From Pasteurellaceae bacterium Macca (GTDB lineage Bacteria > Pseudomonadota > Gammaproteobacteria > Enterobacterales > Pasteurellaceae), in NCBI GenBank assembly GCA_023101485.1, contig LVZB01000001.1, positions 1,420,001-1,484,000 of the forward strand: a DNA stretch of 64,000 nucleotides, in the 5' to 3' direction. Position 1 is the first letter of the stretch, and each line of letters begins with the position of its first letter. This document shows positions 21,644-31,302 of this stretch, piece by piece. The position numbers and the translations under genes were made by a program. Under the pieces are notes generated by a model, which ran no database searches, was not told the origin of the DNA, and saw nothing but the letters and a program-made list of their open reading frames with translations.

Positions 21644-21901
21644 TTATTCTAAGGTTGGGATTAAATCTACTAAGAAATCTACCGCTTTTTGCTCATCTTC
21701 ACCTTCTGCGGAGATAGTAATCACGGTGCCTTGTGTTAAACCGAGTGTTTGAAGTTTAAATAAACTTTTCGCACTTGCACTTTTACCACCAGAAGTTACA
21801 GTAATATCCGATGCAAAGCCTTTTGCTGCTTTAACAAATTCAGCTGCTGGACGAGTGTGTAAACCGTTTGGCGCAACGATAGTAACATCTTTTGAATACA
21901 T
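21644..21901 (-). CDS. ptsH: PTS phosphocarrier HPr
   Basis: 85-residue carrier that takes phosphate from enzyme I to sugar-specific EIIA proteins. The active-site His15 is in [11 protein letters not shown], and the regulatory-site serine region [17 protein letters not shown] is near 43-59. First gene of ptsH-ptsI-crr; promoter presumably in the 313-base gap shared with divergent asd. Confidence 0.97.
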   Translation of the reverse strand: MYSKDVTIVAPNGLHTRPAAEFVKAAKGFASDITVTSGGKSASAKSLFKLQTLGLTQGTVITISAEGEDEQKAVDFLVDLIPTLE

Positions 21902-22214
21902 AGTAAGTTCCTCTTAAATTCAATGAGTGTAAATTGATAATAAAAATCAAGCGCTTGCTCGATAAATTTGTCGACACTTTACTACAAAAAAGAGATAAAA
22001 ACACGTTAAAACAGGCTGAAACTGTCATAAATTAGCAAGTTTTTGATGATATTTTGTTCTATAAAGAAAATCGTTTGCGTAGCGTCAATTTTTAATCAGT
22101 AAAAATGAAATTTATTTTCAAAAGTGAAAAAAATGCTATTGCATTTCTTAAAAAAATCTTGTATTTATCCCTCTTCTCATATTCAAATCAAACACAACTT
22201 ACGAGGAAGAAAAA
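21902..22214. promoter_or_regulatory. Divergent ptsH / asd promoter region
   Basis: AT-rich 313-base gap between the divergent starts of ptsH and asd. It holds a 10-bp palindrome CAAGCGCTTG (21948-21957). I could not find a convincing CRP site or a lysine riboswitch here, although both might be expected for these genes. Confidence 0.45.
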
Positions 22215-23333
22215 ATGCAAAATGTTGGTTTTATCGGTTGGCGTGGTATGGTGGGTTCTGTGCTTATGGACAGAATGGTACAAGAAAATGACTTCGCCAA
22301 TATTAACCCTCTCTTTTTTACCACATCACAAGCGGGACAAAATGCCCCAAAATTTGCCGATAAAGATGCCGGCATATTGAAAAATGCCTTCGATATTGAG
22401 GAATTGAAAAAGCTCGATATTATCGTGACCTGTCAAGGAGGCGATTATACCAATGAAGTCTATCCAAAATTAAAAGCTAGCGGTTGGAATGGTTATTGGA
22501 TTGATGCCGCATCAGCATTACGCATGGAAAAAGATGCCATTATTGTGCTTGATCCAGTCAATCAAAATGTCATTGATGAAGGCTTAAAAAATGGCATTAA
22601 AACTTTCGTGGGCGGAAATTGCACCGTCAGTTTAATGCTGATGGCGATTGGTGGATTATTTGAGCGTAATTTAGTGGAGTGGGTTTCCGTTGCCACTTAC
22701 CAAGCAGCTTCCGGCGCAGGGGCAAAAAATATGCGCGAATTACTCACTCAAATGGGCGAATTAGAAGATGCCGTGAAGGCAGAACTTGCTGATCCAGCCT
22801 CTTCTATTTTAGAGATCGAACGCAAAGTTACTCAAACGATGCGTGGAGACGATTTCCCTGTGGCAAACTTCGGTGCACCATTAGCGGGAAGTTTGATTCC
22901 ATGGATTGATAAATTACTCCCTGAAACAGGGCAAACGAAAGAAGAGTGGAAAGGTTATGCTGAAACCAACAAAATTCTCGGCTTAAGCGATAACCCAATT
23001 CCCGTGGATGGTTTATGTGTTCGCATTGGTGCATTACGTTGCCACAGCCAAGCCTTTACCATCAAGCTCAAAAAAGATCTCCCATTAGCTGAAATTGAGC
23101 AAATTATTGCTGGCTACAACGAATGGGTGAAAGTCATCCCGAACGATAAAGAAGCTAGCTTGCGTGAGCTTACCCCAGCCAAAGTAACGGGCACCTTGAG
23201 TATTCCTGTGGGGCGTTTGCGTAAATTAGCTATGGGCGGAGAATATTTAGCCGCCTTTACCGTAGGCGATCAGCTCCTCTGGGGGGCGGCTGAGCCTGTT
23301 AGACGCATTTTAATGCAGTTAGTAAAACCATAG
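22215..23333 (+). CDS. asd: Aspartate-semialdehyde dehydrogenase Asd
   Basis: NADPH-dependent enzyme that converts aspartyl phosphate to aspartate semialdehyde, the branch point to lysine/diaminopimelate, threonine and methionine. The N-terminal nucleotide-binding loop is [14 protein letters not shown]. The catalytic cysteine is in [15 protein letters not shown] (about 133-147). The later active-site segment contains [16 protein letters not shown]. Length (372 aa) is typical of the gammaproteobacterial form. RBS GAGGAAG lies 8 bases upstream. It stands alone. Confidence 0.97.
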   Translation: MQNVGFIGWRGMVGSVLMDRMVQENDFANINPLFFTTSQAGQNAPKFADKDAGILKNAFDIEELKKLDIIVTCQGGDYTNEVYPKLKASGWNGYWIDAASALRMEKDAIIVLDPVNQNVIDEGLKNGIKTFVGGNCTVSLMLMAIGGLFERNLVEWVSVATYQAASGAGAKNMRELLTQMGELEDAVKAELADPASSILEIERKVTQTMRGDDFPVANFGAPLAGSLIPWIDKLLPETGQTKEEWKGYAETNKILGLSDNPIPVDGLCVRIGALRCHSQAFTIKLKKDLPLAEIEQIIAGYNEWVKVIPNDKEASLRELTPAKVTGTLSIPVGRLRKLAMGGEYLAAFTVGDQLLWGAAEPVRRILMQLVKP

Positions 23334-23395
23334 CACGATTAAGCACAAAATTATGTTTCAATAATCTTAAATTGAAAATAAGATTTGCTATATTT

Positions 23396-23435
23396 AAGGG
23401 AGTGAGTTGGATTATTTTTCTAATTCACTCCCTTT
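23396..23435 (+). terminator. Hairpin downstream of asd
   Basis: Stem AAGGGAGTGA / TCACTCCCTT with an 18-base AT-rich loop, 62 bases after the asd stop. Only a short T stretch follows, so it is a moderate terminator candidate. Confidence 0.5.
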
Positions 23436-23597
23436 ATCGTTGAGATTTTTATTCTAAATAAAATGATGGATTCCTAAAAAAATTCACTTTTATTAAATAA
23501 CTTGCGGAGGATCAAAGTTAGTTAATTTTTTGTACTATAAACAATGTTTTTCTTGTTATAGAATTTCATTTCCATTTATAAAAATTAAGGAGCATCT

Positions 23598-23765
23598 ATG
23601 GAAATGGTACAACTCGGCTTATATTTAGTCGTTGCCTATTTAATCTTAGCAAAACCCGAAAAAGAAAAAATTGCTTATGGAATCACTTGCCTTGTCGTAT
23701 TAAGTGCCTGTTTTATTTTCTTTATGGGTATTAAAACGATGATAATACCTGGTCTTAACTATTAA
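23598..23765 (+). CDS. Small membrane protein, 55 aa, DUF5993-like
   Basis: A short gene: ATG at 23598 with AAGGAG (23588-23593) upstream, stop TAA at 23763-23765. The product has two hydrophobic helices (VQLGLYLVVAYLILA and GITCLVVLSACFIFFMGI) separated by a charged turn KPEKEKI, so both ends probably face the same side of the inner membrane. The stop codon overlaps the Shine-Dalgarno of the DsbB-like gene, implying translational coupling. From memory, small proteins of this size next to DsbB-type genes are grouped as DUF5993; I could not verify this. Function unknown. Confidence 0.75.
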   Translation: MEMVQLGLYLVVAYLILAKPEKEKIAYGITCLVVLSACFIFFMGIKTMIIPGLNY

Positions 23766-23776
23766 AGGAGGCAAGA

Positions 23777-25273
23777 ATGAGCGAAAAATTATTCAACAAT
23801 ATTATTACTTTAGCGGCATTAGTGATCGCTATTGTATTAGGCACAGCCTCTTTTTATTTAGGCTTTATTGATAAAGAATCCCCTTGTATTTTATGTTGGG
23901 CGCATCGTATGTTGATGATAGGCACCTCGATGTTTGCCTTTTTAGTCGTCCGCTACGGGCCTAAACCCAAATATATTGGTTGGCTGGTTTTTATCGCACT
24001 AATTGGGATGTTCTTTGGGCTACGTCACACCTCTGGTAGTCTTGCATGGGATATTCACCAAGGTTGGTGGGCAGAGCTTTTAGGTGCGCATACTTATACT
24101 TGGCCACTGGTCATCCAAGGCACAGTGCTACTTGTAATTGCATTAATTTTTTGGTTCACTAAGGATATATATAGCTTTGTGATCCAATCCTATAAACCTC
24201 TTTCAAAATTGACTAAGGGTGTCATGTCGATTTTTATGGTCGTCCTCGCTGGTAATATGGTTCAAGCCTTTATGAGCACAGGCTTACCGCCGAATATGGG
24301 AGTAGGAAATCCAAAACGTTTATCTTTTGATCCTGAATATTGGTACTGGACTTCTGACAGCTGGAATCGTTTAAGCCGTCCAACCTCTTTCCGCAATTAT
24401 TGGAGTGTTTCTCAACCGGATTTACCAAGCCAGCCGACTGCACTAACAATTAATCAAGATCCAGCTCAAGCCCCGCTTGCGCCAACGCATCAACTCACTA
24501 TCACCCAACAGCAACCTATCGGCATCGAACTCAATGCCCCGGCGACAGATATCGCCTTTAACGGCAAAGAGAATTACTTTATCGCCACAGAAAAATGGGG
24601 GCTTTATTTAACCAATGCCAATTTAACGGAAGTCAAACGCTTTGCCGTGTTAGATCATCTTAATGGTGCGAATGGGCGTGTGCCGGTAGGCAGTGCTTTC
24701 TTTAATGAGCATGAATTTGGTGTGATTGGCTGGAATAAAGTATTTGCCTTCTTTAAAGAAGATGATAGCCAATCTAAACGTGAAAGTTTCCCAAGCTTTA
24801 TTGAGGGATTACAAAATTATCGCGTCACGGCGCGTGGTGCATACAATACCGTAAGATCTCGCTTATTCCACACCTTATCCATGGCATATCTGCCTGAAAA
24901 TAATAGTGTTTACAGCATTACTGTTCCTGATGAGCACAAACAGAAATTGATTATTTCTCGTTTTGATCGTGCCGATAATATGTTATCGGAAGAATTTATT
25001 CCAAAATTGAAAGCCGGCATCGAATTAAAAGCAGAAAAAAATATTGGGGATTATTATATTACGGGTTTAACCGCACATAATGGTGATCTTTATGCCGTAA
25101 GTAAGGCTTTTTCTCAAGTCCTACGTATTGATCCACGTCGCCAAGAGATTGTTGAAGTGTACCAATTTAATGGCATTAAAAACCCACAAGGTATTACGTT
25201 TAACCAAGATTTAATGCAAATTCTCAGCTATGAAGAGGGTAAAAATGTCCTTTATTCTTTAAATATTAAATGA
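23777..25273 (+). CDS. DsbB-like membrane protein with large C-terminal domain
   Basis: The N-terminal about 135 residues look like DsbB: TM1 (about 8-30), a short periplasmic loop with PCILCWAHR (the DsbB CxxC before TM2), and TM2 to TM4. DsbB normally reoxidises DsbA and passes electrons to quinone, using a second cysteine pair in its second periplasmic loop. Here the CILC pair holds the only cysteines in 498 residues. A fifth helix (SIFMVVLAGNMVQAF, about 150-165) precedes a proline-rich linker (about 205-240) and a beta-rich C-terminal domain with repeats of the type DIAFNGKENYFIAT, GLTAHNGDLYAVS and GITFNQDLMQIL, suggestive of a beta-propeller. SD AAGGAGG is at 23764-23770. Reaction and partner unknown. 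Confidence 0.8.
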   Translation: MSEKLFNNIITLAALVIAIVLGTASFYLGFIDKESPCILCWAHRMLMIGTSMFAFLVVRYGPKPKYIGWLVFIALIGMFFGLRHTSGSLAWDIHQGWWAELLGAHTYTWPLVIQGTVLLVIALIFWFTKDIYSFVIQSYKPLSKLTKGVMSIFMVVLAGNMVQAFMSTGLPPNMGVGNPKRLSFDPEYWYWTSDSWNRLSRPTSFRNYWSVSQPDLPSQPTALTINQDPAQAPLAPTHQLTITQQQPIGIELNAPATDIAFNGKENYFIATEKWGLYLTNANLTEVKRFAVLDHLNGANGRVPVGSAFFNEHEFGVIGWNKVFAFFKEDDSQSKRESFPSFIEGLQNYRVTARGAYNTVRSRLFHTLSMAYLPENNSVYSITVPDEHKQKLIISRFDRADNMLSEEFIPKLKAGIELKAEKNIGDYYITGLTAHNGDLYAVSKAFSQVLRIDPRRQEIVEVYQFNGIKNPQGITFNQDLMQILSYEEGKNVLYSLNIK

Positions 25274-25337
25274 GAGTAAAATATCAAAGTAATAATTAGA
25301 AAAGTTATCTTTGAAAATTAGTTTGTTATTTTACGCA

Positions 25338-25345
25338 TAAATTAA
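25338..25345. repeat. 8-bp target site duplication, left copy
   Basis: TAAATTAA directly before the insertion sequence; the identical 8 bases follow it at 26065-26072. This marks a simple insertion event. Confidence 0.9.
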
Positions 25346-26064
25346 GGGGCTGTCCTAGATAACGACTAAAAACTCGATTTGGGTTAAGATAGTCAAATGA
25401 GAAAAAGTCGTTTAAGTCAGCACAAACAAAATAAACTTATTGAACTGTTTGTTGCAGGAGTTACTGCGAGAACTGCTGCTGAACTAGTGAATGTAAACAA
25501 GACAACTGCCGCTTACTATTTTCATTGCTTGCGATTTCTTATCTATCAAAACAGCCCACATTTGGAGATGTTTGATGGGGAAATAGAAGCCGATGAAAGC
25601 TATTTTGGTGGTACACGCAAAGGCAAGCGTGGACGTGGTGCAGTGGGTAAAACTGCGGTATTCGGGCTGTTGAAACGCAATGGCAAAGTTTATACTGTTG
25701 CCGTACCGAACACGCAATCCGCCACGTTGTTACCGATAATTCGAGAACAAGTTAAGCCTGATAGCATTGTTTACACGGATTTCTATCGAAGTTATGATGT
25801 ACTTGATGTGAGTGAATTTAATCATTTTCGTATCAACCATAGTACGCACTTTGCAGAAAAACAAAATCACATTAACGGAATTGAGAATTTCTGGAACCAA
25901 GCAAAACGCCATTTACGCAAATTTAATGGTATTCCCAAAGCTCATTTTGAGCTGTATTTGAAAGAATGTGAATGGCGTTTTAATCACAGTAACTTAAAGT
26001 CTCAAATTTCCTTTCTAAAACAATTAGTTAAAGAGAGTTTGGTCTAGTTATCTAGGACAGCCCC
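25346..26064 (+). mobile_element. IS1016-type insertion sequence (IS1595 family), copy 1
   Basis: A 719-bp element bounded by terminal inverted repeats of about 20 bp (GGGGCTGTCCTAGATAAC at the left, its complement ending at 26064), with one transposase gene and a perfect 8-bp target duplication TAAATTAA. The ends and transposase match IS1016 from Haemophilus as I remember it. It inserted after the DsbB-like gene and before that gene's probable terminator. Four base differences separate it from copy 2 at 41156-41874. Confidence 0.95.
25397..26047 (+). CDS. IS1595-family (IS1016-type) transposase, copy 1
   Basis: 216-residue transposase that recognises the element ends and moves it. An N-terminal helix-turn-helix (LIELFVAGVTARTAAELVNVNKTTAAYYF, in two parts about 15-43) leads to the ISXO2-like DDE domain: EADESYFGG (about 65-73), VYTDFYRSYD, and GIENFWNQAKRHLRKFNG. 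Apparently intact. Compared with copy 2 it has Cys for Arg in YYFHCLRF, Val for Ala in GRGAVGK and Glu for Gly in AHFELYL. Confidence 0.95.
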   Translation: MRKSRLSQHKQNKLIELFVAGVTARTAAELVNVNKTTAAYYFHCLRFLIYQNSPHLEMFDGEIEADESYFGGTRKGKRGRGAVGKTAVFGLLKRNGKVYTVAVPNTQSATLLPIIREQVKPDSIVYTDFYRSYDVLDVSEFNHFRINHSTHFAEKQNHINGIENFWNQAKRHLRKFNGIPKAHFELYLKECEWRFNHSNLKSQISFLKQLVKESLV

Positions 26065-26072
26065 TAAATTAA
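26065..26072. repeat. 8-bp target site duplication, right copy
   Basis: TAAATTAA, identical to 25338-25345 on the other side of the insertion sequence. Confidence 0.9.
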
Positions 26073-26076
26073 AATG

Positions 26077-26111
26077 AATCCTTATAAGTTTATGGCTTAT
26101 AAGGATTTTTT
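26077..26111 (+). terminator. Terminator, probably of the DsbB-like gene, displaced by the IS
   Basis: Perfect 12-bp stem AATCCTTATAAG / CTTATAAGGATT with a 7-base loop, followed by TTTTTAT. Removing the insertion and one duplication puts it about 80 bases after the DsbB-like stop codon. Confidence 0.82.
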
Positions 26112-26126
26112 ATAGGATATAAATGG

Positions 26127-26152
26127 CGAAAAAAACGGGCAATTGCCCGTCT
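26127..26152 (-). terminator. Terminator of malM
   Basis: Stem ACGGGCAA / TTGCCCGT, followed on the minus strand by TTTTTTTCGCC, just after the malM stop codon. Confidence 0.85.
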
Positions 26153-26158
26153 GTTTTT

Positions 26159-27016
26159 TTAATGTTGAATAGCAACTTGTTTGAGGAAAATTTGGCGGGG
26201 TTGAGTTAAACCAAGGCGTTCGGCTTCATTAACAAGATTTAATGCTTTATTGACATCGTTGGCTTTTAAAGCATGGCGTACCGCTTGATTGAAGTAATCC
26301 TCTGTACTTGTTTCTACTTTCTGAAAGGTTTTTCCCTTATTTTTTGTTGTTACTTTAGATTCTGTTTGATCCATATGACCTATTTTTTGTGGTGGAGCTT
26401 TTGGACTTTCAAATATCGGTTTATTTAATCCAATAAATTGGCTAGATTGAACGCCATCCACTTCCACCGTAATTTTCCCCTCATTGCTATGTGAGATGCT
26501 GAGATCCGCAATCGTAGGAGGCTGATTACCTTTGGCTTTAGCGAGGAGTTTTGCTGGGTGTGTGACCGTTGTTTTGCCTTGTAAATCCTCAGCGGTGGTG
26601 TAAACCAATAAGTAGATAAAATCTTGATTTGCTGTCGGCGTAAGATGTAACTCGGCGTGATAATGCGCGCCTTCTAACCCCCGCTCTTCTTTAAAGGTAA
26701 ATTGTTTGGCGGGGTAGGTTAAAGCAGAATTAAATTGGCTATCTAACACGAGCACATTCGGTACAAAAACCGTTTTATTATTCACAACTTGGCTTTTAAT
26801 CGTGATATTTAGCGTCCCTTGATTTGCGGGAATTTTATAGCCAACAACCGCGCCTGTTGCCCCTGAAAGGGTGCTTAATGTTGGCATTGCATTTTGGCTT
26901 TGGGATAAAGCAAGGGTATGCCAAGGATATTGTGCGAGTTCACGTTGAGTAGGCTGTAATGCTTGTACGCTTAAAGGTAAGGCAAGGCATAGGGAGAGTA
27001 ACGTCCGTAATTTCAT
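26159..27016 (-). CDS. malM: Maltose operon periplasmic protein MalM
   Basis: Periplasmic protein of unclear function, always found with the malK-lamB-malM operon. It has a signal peptide (MKLRTLLSLCLALPLSVQA, 19 residues). The mature part has the MalM features: LAQYPWHTLALSQSQ near the start, a central domain with GAVVGYKIPANQGTLNITI, and a C-terminal helical tail (DYFNQAVRHALKANDVNKALNLVNEAERLG, in two parts). Length 285 residues, near E. coli MalM (306). Last gene after malK and lamB. Confidence 0.92.
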   Translation of the reverse strand: MKLRTLLSLCLALPLSVQALQPTQRELAQYPWHTLALSQSQNAMPTLSTLSGATGAVVGYKIPANQGTLNITIKSQVVNNKTVFVPNVLVLDSQFNSALTYPAKQFTFKEERGLEGAHYHAELHLTPTANQDFIYLLVYTTAEDLQGKTTVTHPAKLLAKAKGNQPPTIADLSISHSNEGKITVEVDGVQSSQFIGLNKPIFESPKAPPQKIGHMDQTESKVTTKNKGKTFQKVETSTEDYFNQAVRHALKANDVNKALNLVNEAERLGLTQPRQIFLKQVAIQH

Positions 27017-27077
27017 AATCCCTCCGAGGGTGCAAAATAATAAAAAAATCAGACCGCTTGTATTAGGTCAAATGAGT

Positions 27078-27110
27078 GAAAAAAAGAAAAGGTGAGGCGA
27101 ACCTCACCTT
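27078..27110 (-). terminator. Terminator between lamB and malM
   Basis: Stem AAGGTGAGG / CCTCACCTT with a 4-base loop, followed on the minus strand by TTCTTTTTTTC. It starts 9 bases after the lamB stop. malM would depend on read-through or its own promoter. Confidence 0.8.
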
Positions 27111-27118
27111 GTTATTGA

Positions 27119-28447
<1,329 letters not shown>

Positions 28448-28467
28448 TTAATAAAATAGTTGAAAAG

Positions 28468-29607
28468 CTAAACACCAAGCTCTTTATACAGACGACGACA
28501 AGCTGTGCCGTCTTCTTTGAATAAGTGGCAACGATTTGGATTAATACCAATAGACATTGCGTCCCCTTCATTGACGAGGACAATATCATCCTGCCGATAG
28601 ACAAGGTTCTGTTTAATGGGTGGCATTTCGAGGTGGATCTGCGTTTCGTTGCCGAGCTGTTCCACCACTTTGACTGAACCTTTGATACAGATTTCACTTT
28701 GCTCACAAGGAAGCAAATGTTCTGGGCGAATACCGAGGGAGAGATTATCGCCAATTTTCACGCCCTTACCTTCCACGGGTACCCAGAAATTGAGGTGGGT
28801 GGAATCGGGTAGCTCAATTTTCACCGCATCTTGGCGAACTTCAATCACCCGCACAGGGAGAAAATTCATTTTTGGCGAACCGATAAAGCCTGCCACAAAG
28901 CGGTTAGCTGGGTAGTGATAAAGCTCTAAAGGCTTGCCAACTTGGGCTACGTTACTGGTAATTTTATTGTTATTGCCCAAGGCTTGTAATACCACGATCT
29001 TATCCGCAAGGGTCATCGCTTCGACTTGATCGTGCGTCACATAAATCATGGTTCTGCCGAGTTTTTTATGCAGTTTTGAAATTTCTACCCGCATTTGCAC
29101 CCGAAGGGCGGCATCAAGATTCGAGAGGGGTTCATCCAGTAAAAAAACCTCTGGTTGGGAAACGAGCGTCCGCCCAATGGCAACACGCTGACGCTGACCG
29201 CCGGAGAGCTCTTTAGGTTTGCGTTGTAATAGGTGTGCCAGTTGGAGAATCTCAGCGACTTGATTAACCCGTTGTTCAATCTCTGCTTTTGATACGCCAG
29301 CCAGTTTTAGCCCGAAGGACATATTTTCCGCCACGTTCAGGTGAGGATAGAGGGCGTAGGATTGGAAAACCATACCAATATTGCGTTTTGCAGGGGGGAC
29401 ATCGTTCATCCGTGTTTCGCCGATAAACAGATCCCCAGAGGTGATCTCTTCTAAGCCGGCGATCATTCGTAGCAAGGTCGATTTACCGCAACCGGAAGGG
29501 CCAACAAAGACCACAAATTCGCCCTCTTTGATATCAAGATTAACGTCCCGAGAAATATGCACATTGCCATAAGACTTACCCACTTTAATCAGTTTTACAT
29601 CAGCCAT
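28468..29607 (-). CDS. malK: Maltose/maltodextrin import ATPase MalK
   Basis: ATPase subunit of MalEFGK2. In enterics it also sequesters MalT and is inhibited by EIIA-Glc. Walker [18 protein letters not shown] (about 36-52), signature [14 protein letters not shown], Walker [14 protein letters not shown] and the H-loop YVTHDQ, then a C-terminal OB-fold regulatory domain (about 235-379). I chose the start at 29607 ([11 protein letters not shown], 379 aa) over 29640; AAGGA lies upstream. Divergent from malE. Confidence 0.96.
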   Translation of the reverse strand: MADVKLIKVGKSYGNVHISRDVNLDIKEGEFVVFVGPSGCGKSTLLRMIAGLEEITSGDLFIGETRMNDVPPAKRNIGMVFQSYALYPHLNVAENMSFGLKLAGVSKAEIEQRVNQVAEILQLAHLLQRKPKELSGGQRQRVAIGRTLVSQPEVFLLDEPLSNLDAALRVQMRVEISKLHKKLGRTMIYVTHDQVEAMTLADKIVVLQALGNNNKITSNVAQVGKPLELYHYPANRFVAGFIGSPKMNFLPVRVIEVRQDAVKIELPDSTHLNFWVPVEGKGVKIGDNLSLGIRPEHLLPCEQSEICIKGSVKVVEQLGNETQIHLEMPPIKQNLVYRQDDIVLVNEGDAMSIGINPNRCHLFKEDGTACRRLYKELGV

Positions 29608-29645
29608 TCTGCCTATCCTTCTGTTCATAATTTGGGGCATATCTT

Positions 29646-29657
29646 ACTCCTCCACCC
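29646..29657 (-). promoter_or_regulatory. Possible MalT box near malK
   Basis: On the minus strand this reads GGGTGGAGGAGT, close to the MalT core GGRKGA-type consensus (E. coli GGGGAKGAGG). It lies about 40-50 bases upstream of malK. Weak evidence without a local alignment. Confidence 0.35.
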
Positions 29658-29730
29658 TCAGAATGAAATCATACCCTTGGCAAAAATTTTGCCTTTTTTC
29701 GGAAAATTTTTAGAGCCCCAAACAGGCAAT

Positions 29731-29752
29731 TTTTGTGAGCGTGATCACAGTT
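29731..29752 (+). promoter_or_regulatory. CRP site 1 in malK-malE region
   Basis: TGTGA (29734-29738), GCGTGA, TCACA (29745-29749): a perfect match to both half-sites. Confidence 0.85.
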
Positions 29753-29763
29753 TTGGGGCGTTT

Positions 29764-29785
29764 TTTTGTGATCTCCCTCACATTT
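29764..29785 (+). promoter_or_regulatory. CRP site 2 in malK-malE region
   Basis: TGTGA (29767-29771), TCTCCC, TCACA (29778-29782): perfect half-sites, 33 bases (about three helical turns) from site 1. Confidence 0.85.
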
Positions 29786-29802
29786 TCTTAAAAAGGGCAG
29801 AA

Positions 29803-29824
29803 AAATGTGAAGTAGATCACTAAT
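29803..29824 (+). promoter_or_regulatory. CRP site 3 in malK-malE region
   Basis: TGTGA (29806-29810), AGTAGA, TCACT (29817-29821): one mismatch in the right half, 39 bases from site 2. Confidence 0.75.
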
Positions 29825-29829
29825 TTTGC

Positions 29830-29854
29830 GAGGAAGGAGGATAAGGGGGAATGA
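29830..29854 (+). promoter_or_regulatory. Possible MalT boxes near malE
   Basis: Purine run containing GAGGAAGGAGGAT and, 3 bases later, GGGGGAATGATG. Both resemble the MalT consensus GGGGAKGAGG and lie between CRP site 3 and malE, where MalT would contact the malE promoter. Confidence 0.4.
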
Positions 29855-29930
29855 TGAACTTGGTGGTAAAATACTTCACTATGCAAACGCTGTAATTTTT
29901 ACATCCGATCTCAACAACAGGAGCATTCCT

Positions 29931-31115
29931 ATGAAAAAACTTACCAAAACCGCATTGACTGTCCTCGCAGGCTTATTTCTCGCCCAAGGCGTGAATGCAA
30001 AATTAGTGGAAGGTCAATTAAACATTTGGATCAGTGCCGATAAAGGCTACAACGGATTGGCAGAAGTCGGCAAAAAATTTGAAACAGACACGGGCATTAA
30101 AGTGCTTGTTGAACACCCAGGCAAACTTGAAGAGCTTTTCCCACAAGTTGCCTCCACCGGTGATGGCCCGGATATTATCATCTTCGCCCACGACCGTTTT
30201 GGTGGCTATGCCCAAGCAGGGTTATTGGCAGAAGTGCAACCAAGTGCCGAATTTAAAGCAAAATTATCAGACATCGGTTGGGAGGCGAATAAATATAACG
30301 GCAAACAGATCGCCTACCCAATCGCGGTGGAAGCCCTCTCCCTCATTTATAACAAAGACTTAGTGCCTAACCCACCAAAAACGTGGGAAGAAGTAGCTGC
30401 CCTTGATAAAGAGCTCAAAGGCAAAGGCAAAAATGCCATTATGTGGAACTTGGCTGAACCGTATTTCACTTGGCCGATCATCTCCTCCCAAGGGGCGTAT
30501 GCCTTTAAAGTCACACCGAATGGCTATGACGTGAAAGACATTGGCGTGAATAACGAAATGGCACAAAAAGGCTTGCAGTTTGTTGTTGATCTTGTCAAAA
30601 ACAAAGTGATCAATGCCGATATGGATTACTCCGTTGCCGAAGCCTCTTTCAATAAAGGGGATACCGCGATGACGATTAATGGTCCTTGGGCGTGGGCAAA
30701 TATTGAGAAAAGTGGCATCAACTACGGTGTGGCAGTCTTACCAACCCTTGGTGGCAAAGCTGGTAAGCCTTTTGTTGGCGTATTGAGTGCTGCGGTGAAT
30801 GCGGCAAGCCCAAACAAAGATCTCGCCAAAGAGTTCCTTGAAAATCATCTCCTTACCGATGACGGTTTAGCCACGGTTAATAAAGATGCGCCATTAGGTG
30901 CGGTGGCATTAAAAAGCTATCAAGCAAAATTAGCGACTGACCCTCGCATTGCCGCAACGATGGCGAATGCTGAAAATGGCGAAATTATGCCAAACATTCC
31001 GCAAATGAGCCGTTTCTGGTATGCAGAAAAAGCCGCTATTGATAGTGCGGTGAATGGTCGTCAAGCGGTTAAAGCTGCCCTTGATGAAGCACAAACTAAA
31101 ATCGAGAAAGAGTAA
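29931..31115 (+). CDS. malE: Maltose/maltodextrin-binding protein MalE
   Basis: Periplasmic binding protein that delivers maltose and maltodextrins to MalFGK2. Signal peptide [23 protein letters not shown] (23 residues), mature start [20 protein letters not shown]. It has MalE segments such as [21 protein letters not shown] (in parts), [22 protein letters not shown] and [17 protein letters not shown] at 29931 has AACAGGAG upstream and gives 394 aa, near E. coli 396. First gene of malE-malF-malG-malQ. Confidence 0.97.
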   Translation: MKKLTKTALTVLAGLFLAQGVNAKLVEGQLNIWISADKGYNGLAEVGKKFETDTGIKVLVEHPGKLEELFPQVASTGDGPDIIIFAHDRFGGYAQAGLLAEVQPSAEFKAKLSDIGWEANKYNGKQIAYPIAVEALSLIYNKDLVPNPPKTWEEVAALDKELKGKGKNAIMWNLAEPYFTWPIISSQGAYAFKVTPNGYDVKDIGVNNEMAQKGLQFVVDLVKNKVINADMDYSVAEASFNKGDTAMTINGPWAWANIEKSGINYGVAVLPTLGGKAGKPFVGVLSAAVNAASPNKDLAKEFLENHLLTDDGLATVNKDAPLGAVALKSYQAKLATDPRIAATMANAENGEIMPNIPQMSRFWYAEKAAIDSAVNGRQAVKAALDEAQTKIEKE

Positions 31116-31123
31116 CCTTTAAG

Positions 31124-31148
31124 CCCCCTTGCCCGTTTTGCAAGGGGG
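31124..31148 (+). repeat. Stable hairpin in the malE-malF gap
   Basis: Stem CCCCCTTG / CAAGGGGG with a short loop, just after the malE stop. It is followed by two uptake cores (31150-31158 and 31240-31248). It occupies the same place as the REP elements that protect malE mRNA in E. coli. Confidence 0.6.
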
Positions 31149-31302
31149 TACAAGCGGTCGATTTTAATGAACTTTTTGCACCACGCGCCTTTTCCTCCTT
31201 GCTGAGTTAAAAGGTGCGTAATATCGCAAAATACCGCCGACAAGCGGTCTTATTTTAGTCATTTCTTGTCCCTTTCTCGCTGTTCAACACAAGGAAAATA
31301 AG

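Larger units (their letters stand above)
29608..29930. promoter_or_regulatory. Divergent malK / malE control region
   Basis: This 323-base gap between divergent malK and malE holds three CRP sites (separate entries) and purine-rich G-runs that resemble MalT boxes at both ends. The layout resembles the E. coli malEp-malKp region, where CRP and MalT form a nucleoprotein complex. malT is not in the window. Confidence 0.8.

Noticed and set aside
21902-22214. Lysine riboswitch upstream of asd, or CRP site upstream of ptsH
   Set aside because: I looked for both and saw neither the riboswitch core elements nor a TGTGA-N6-TCACA pair.
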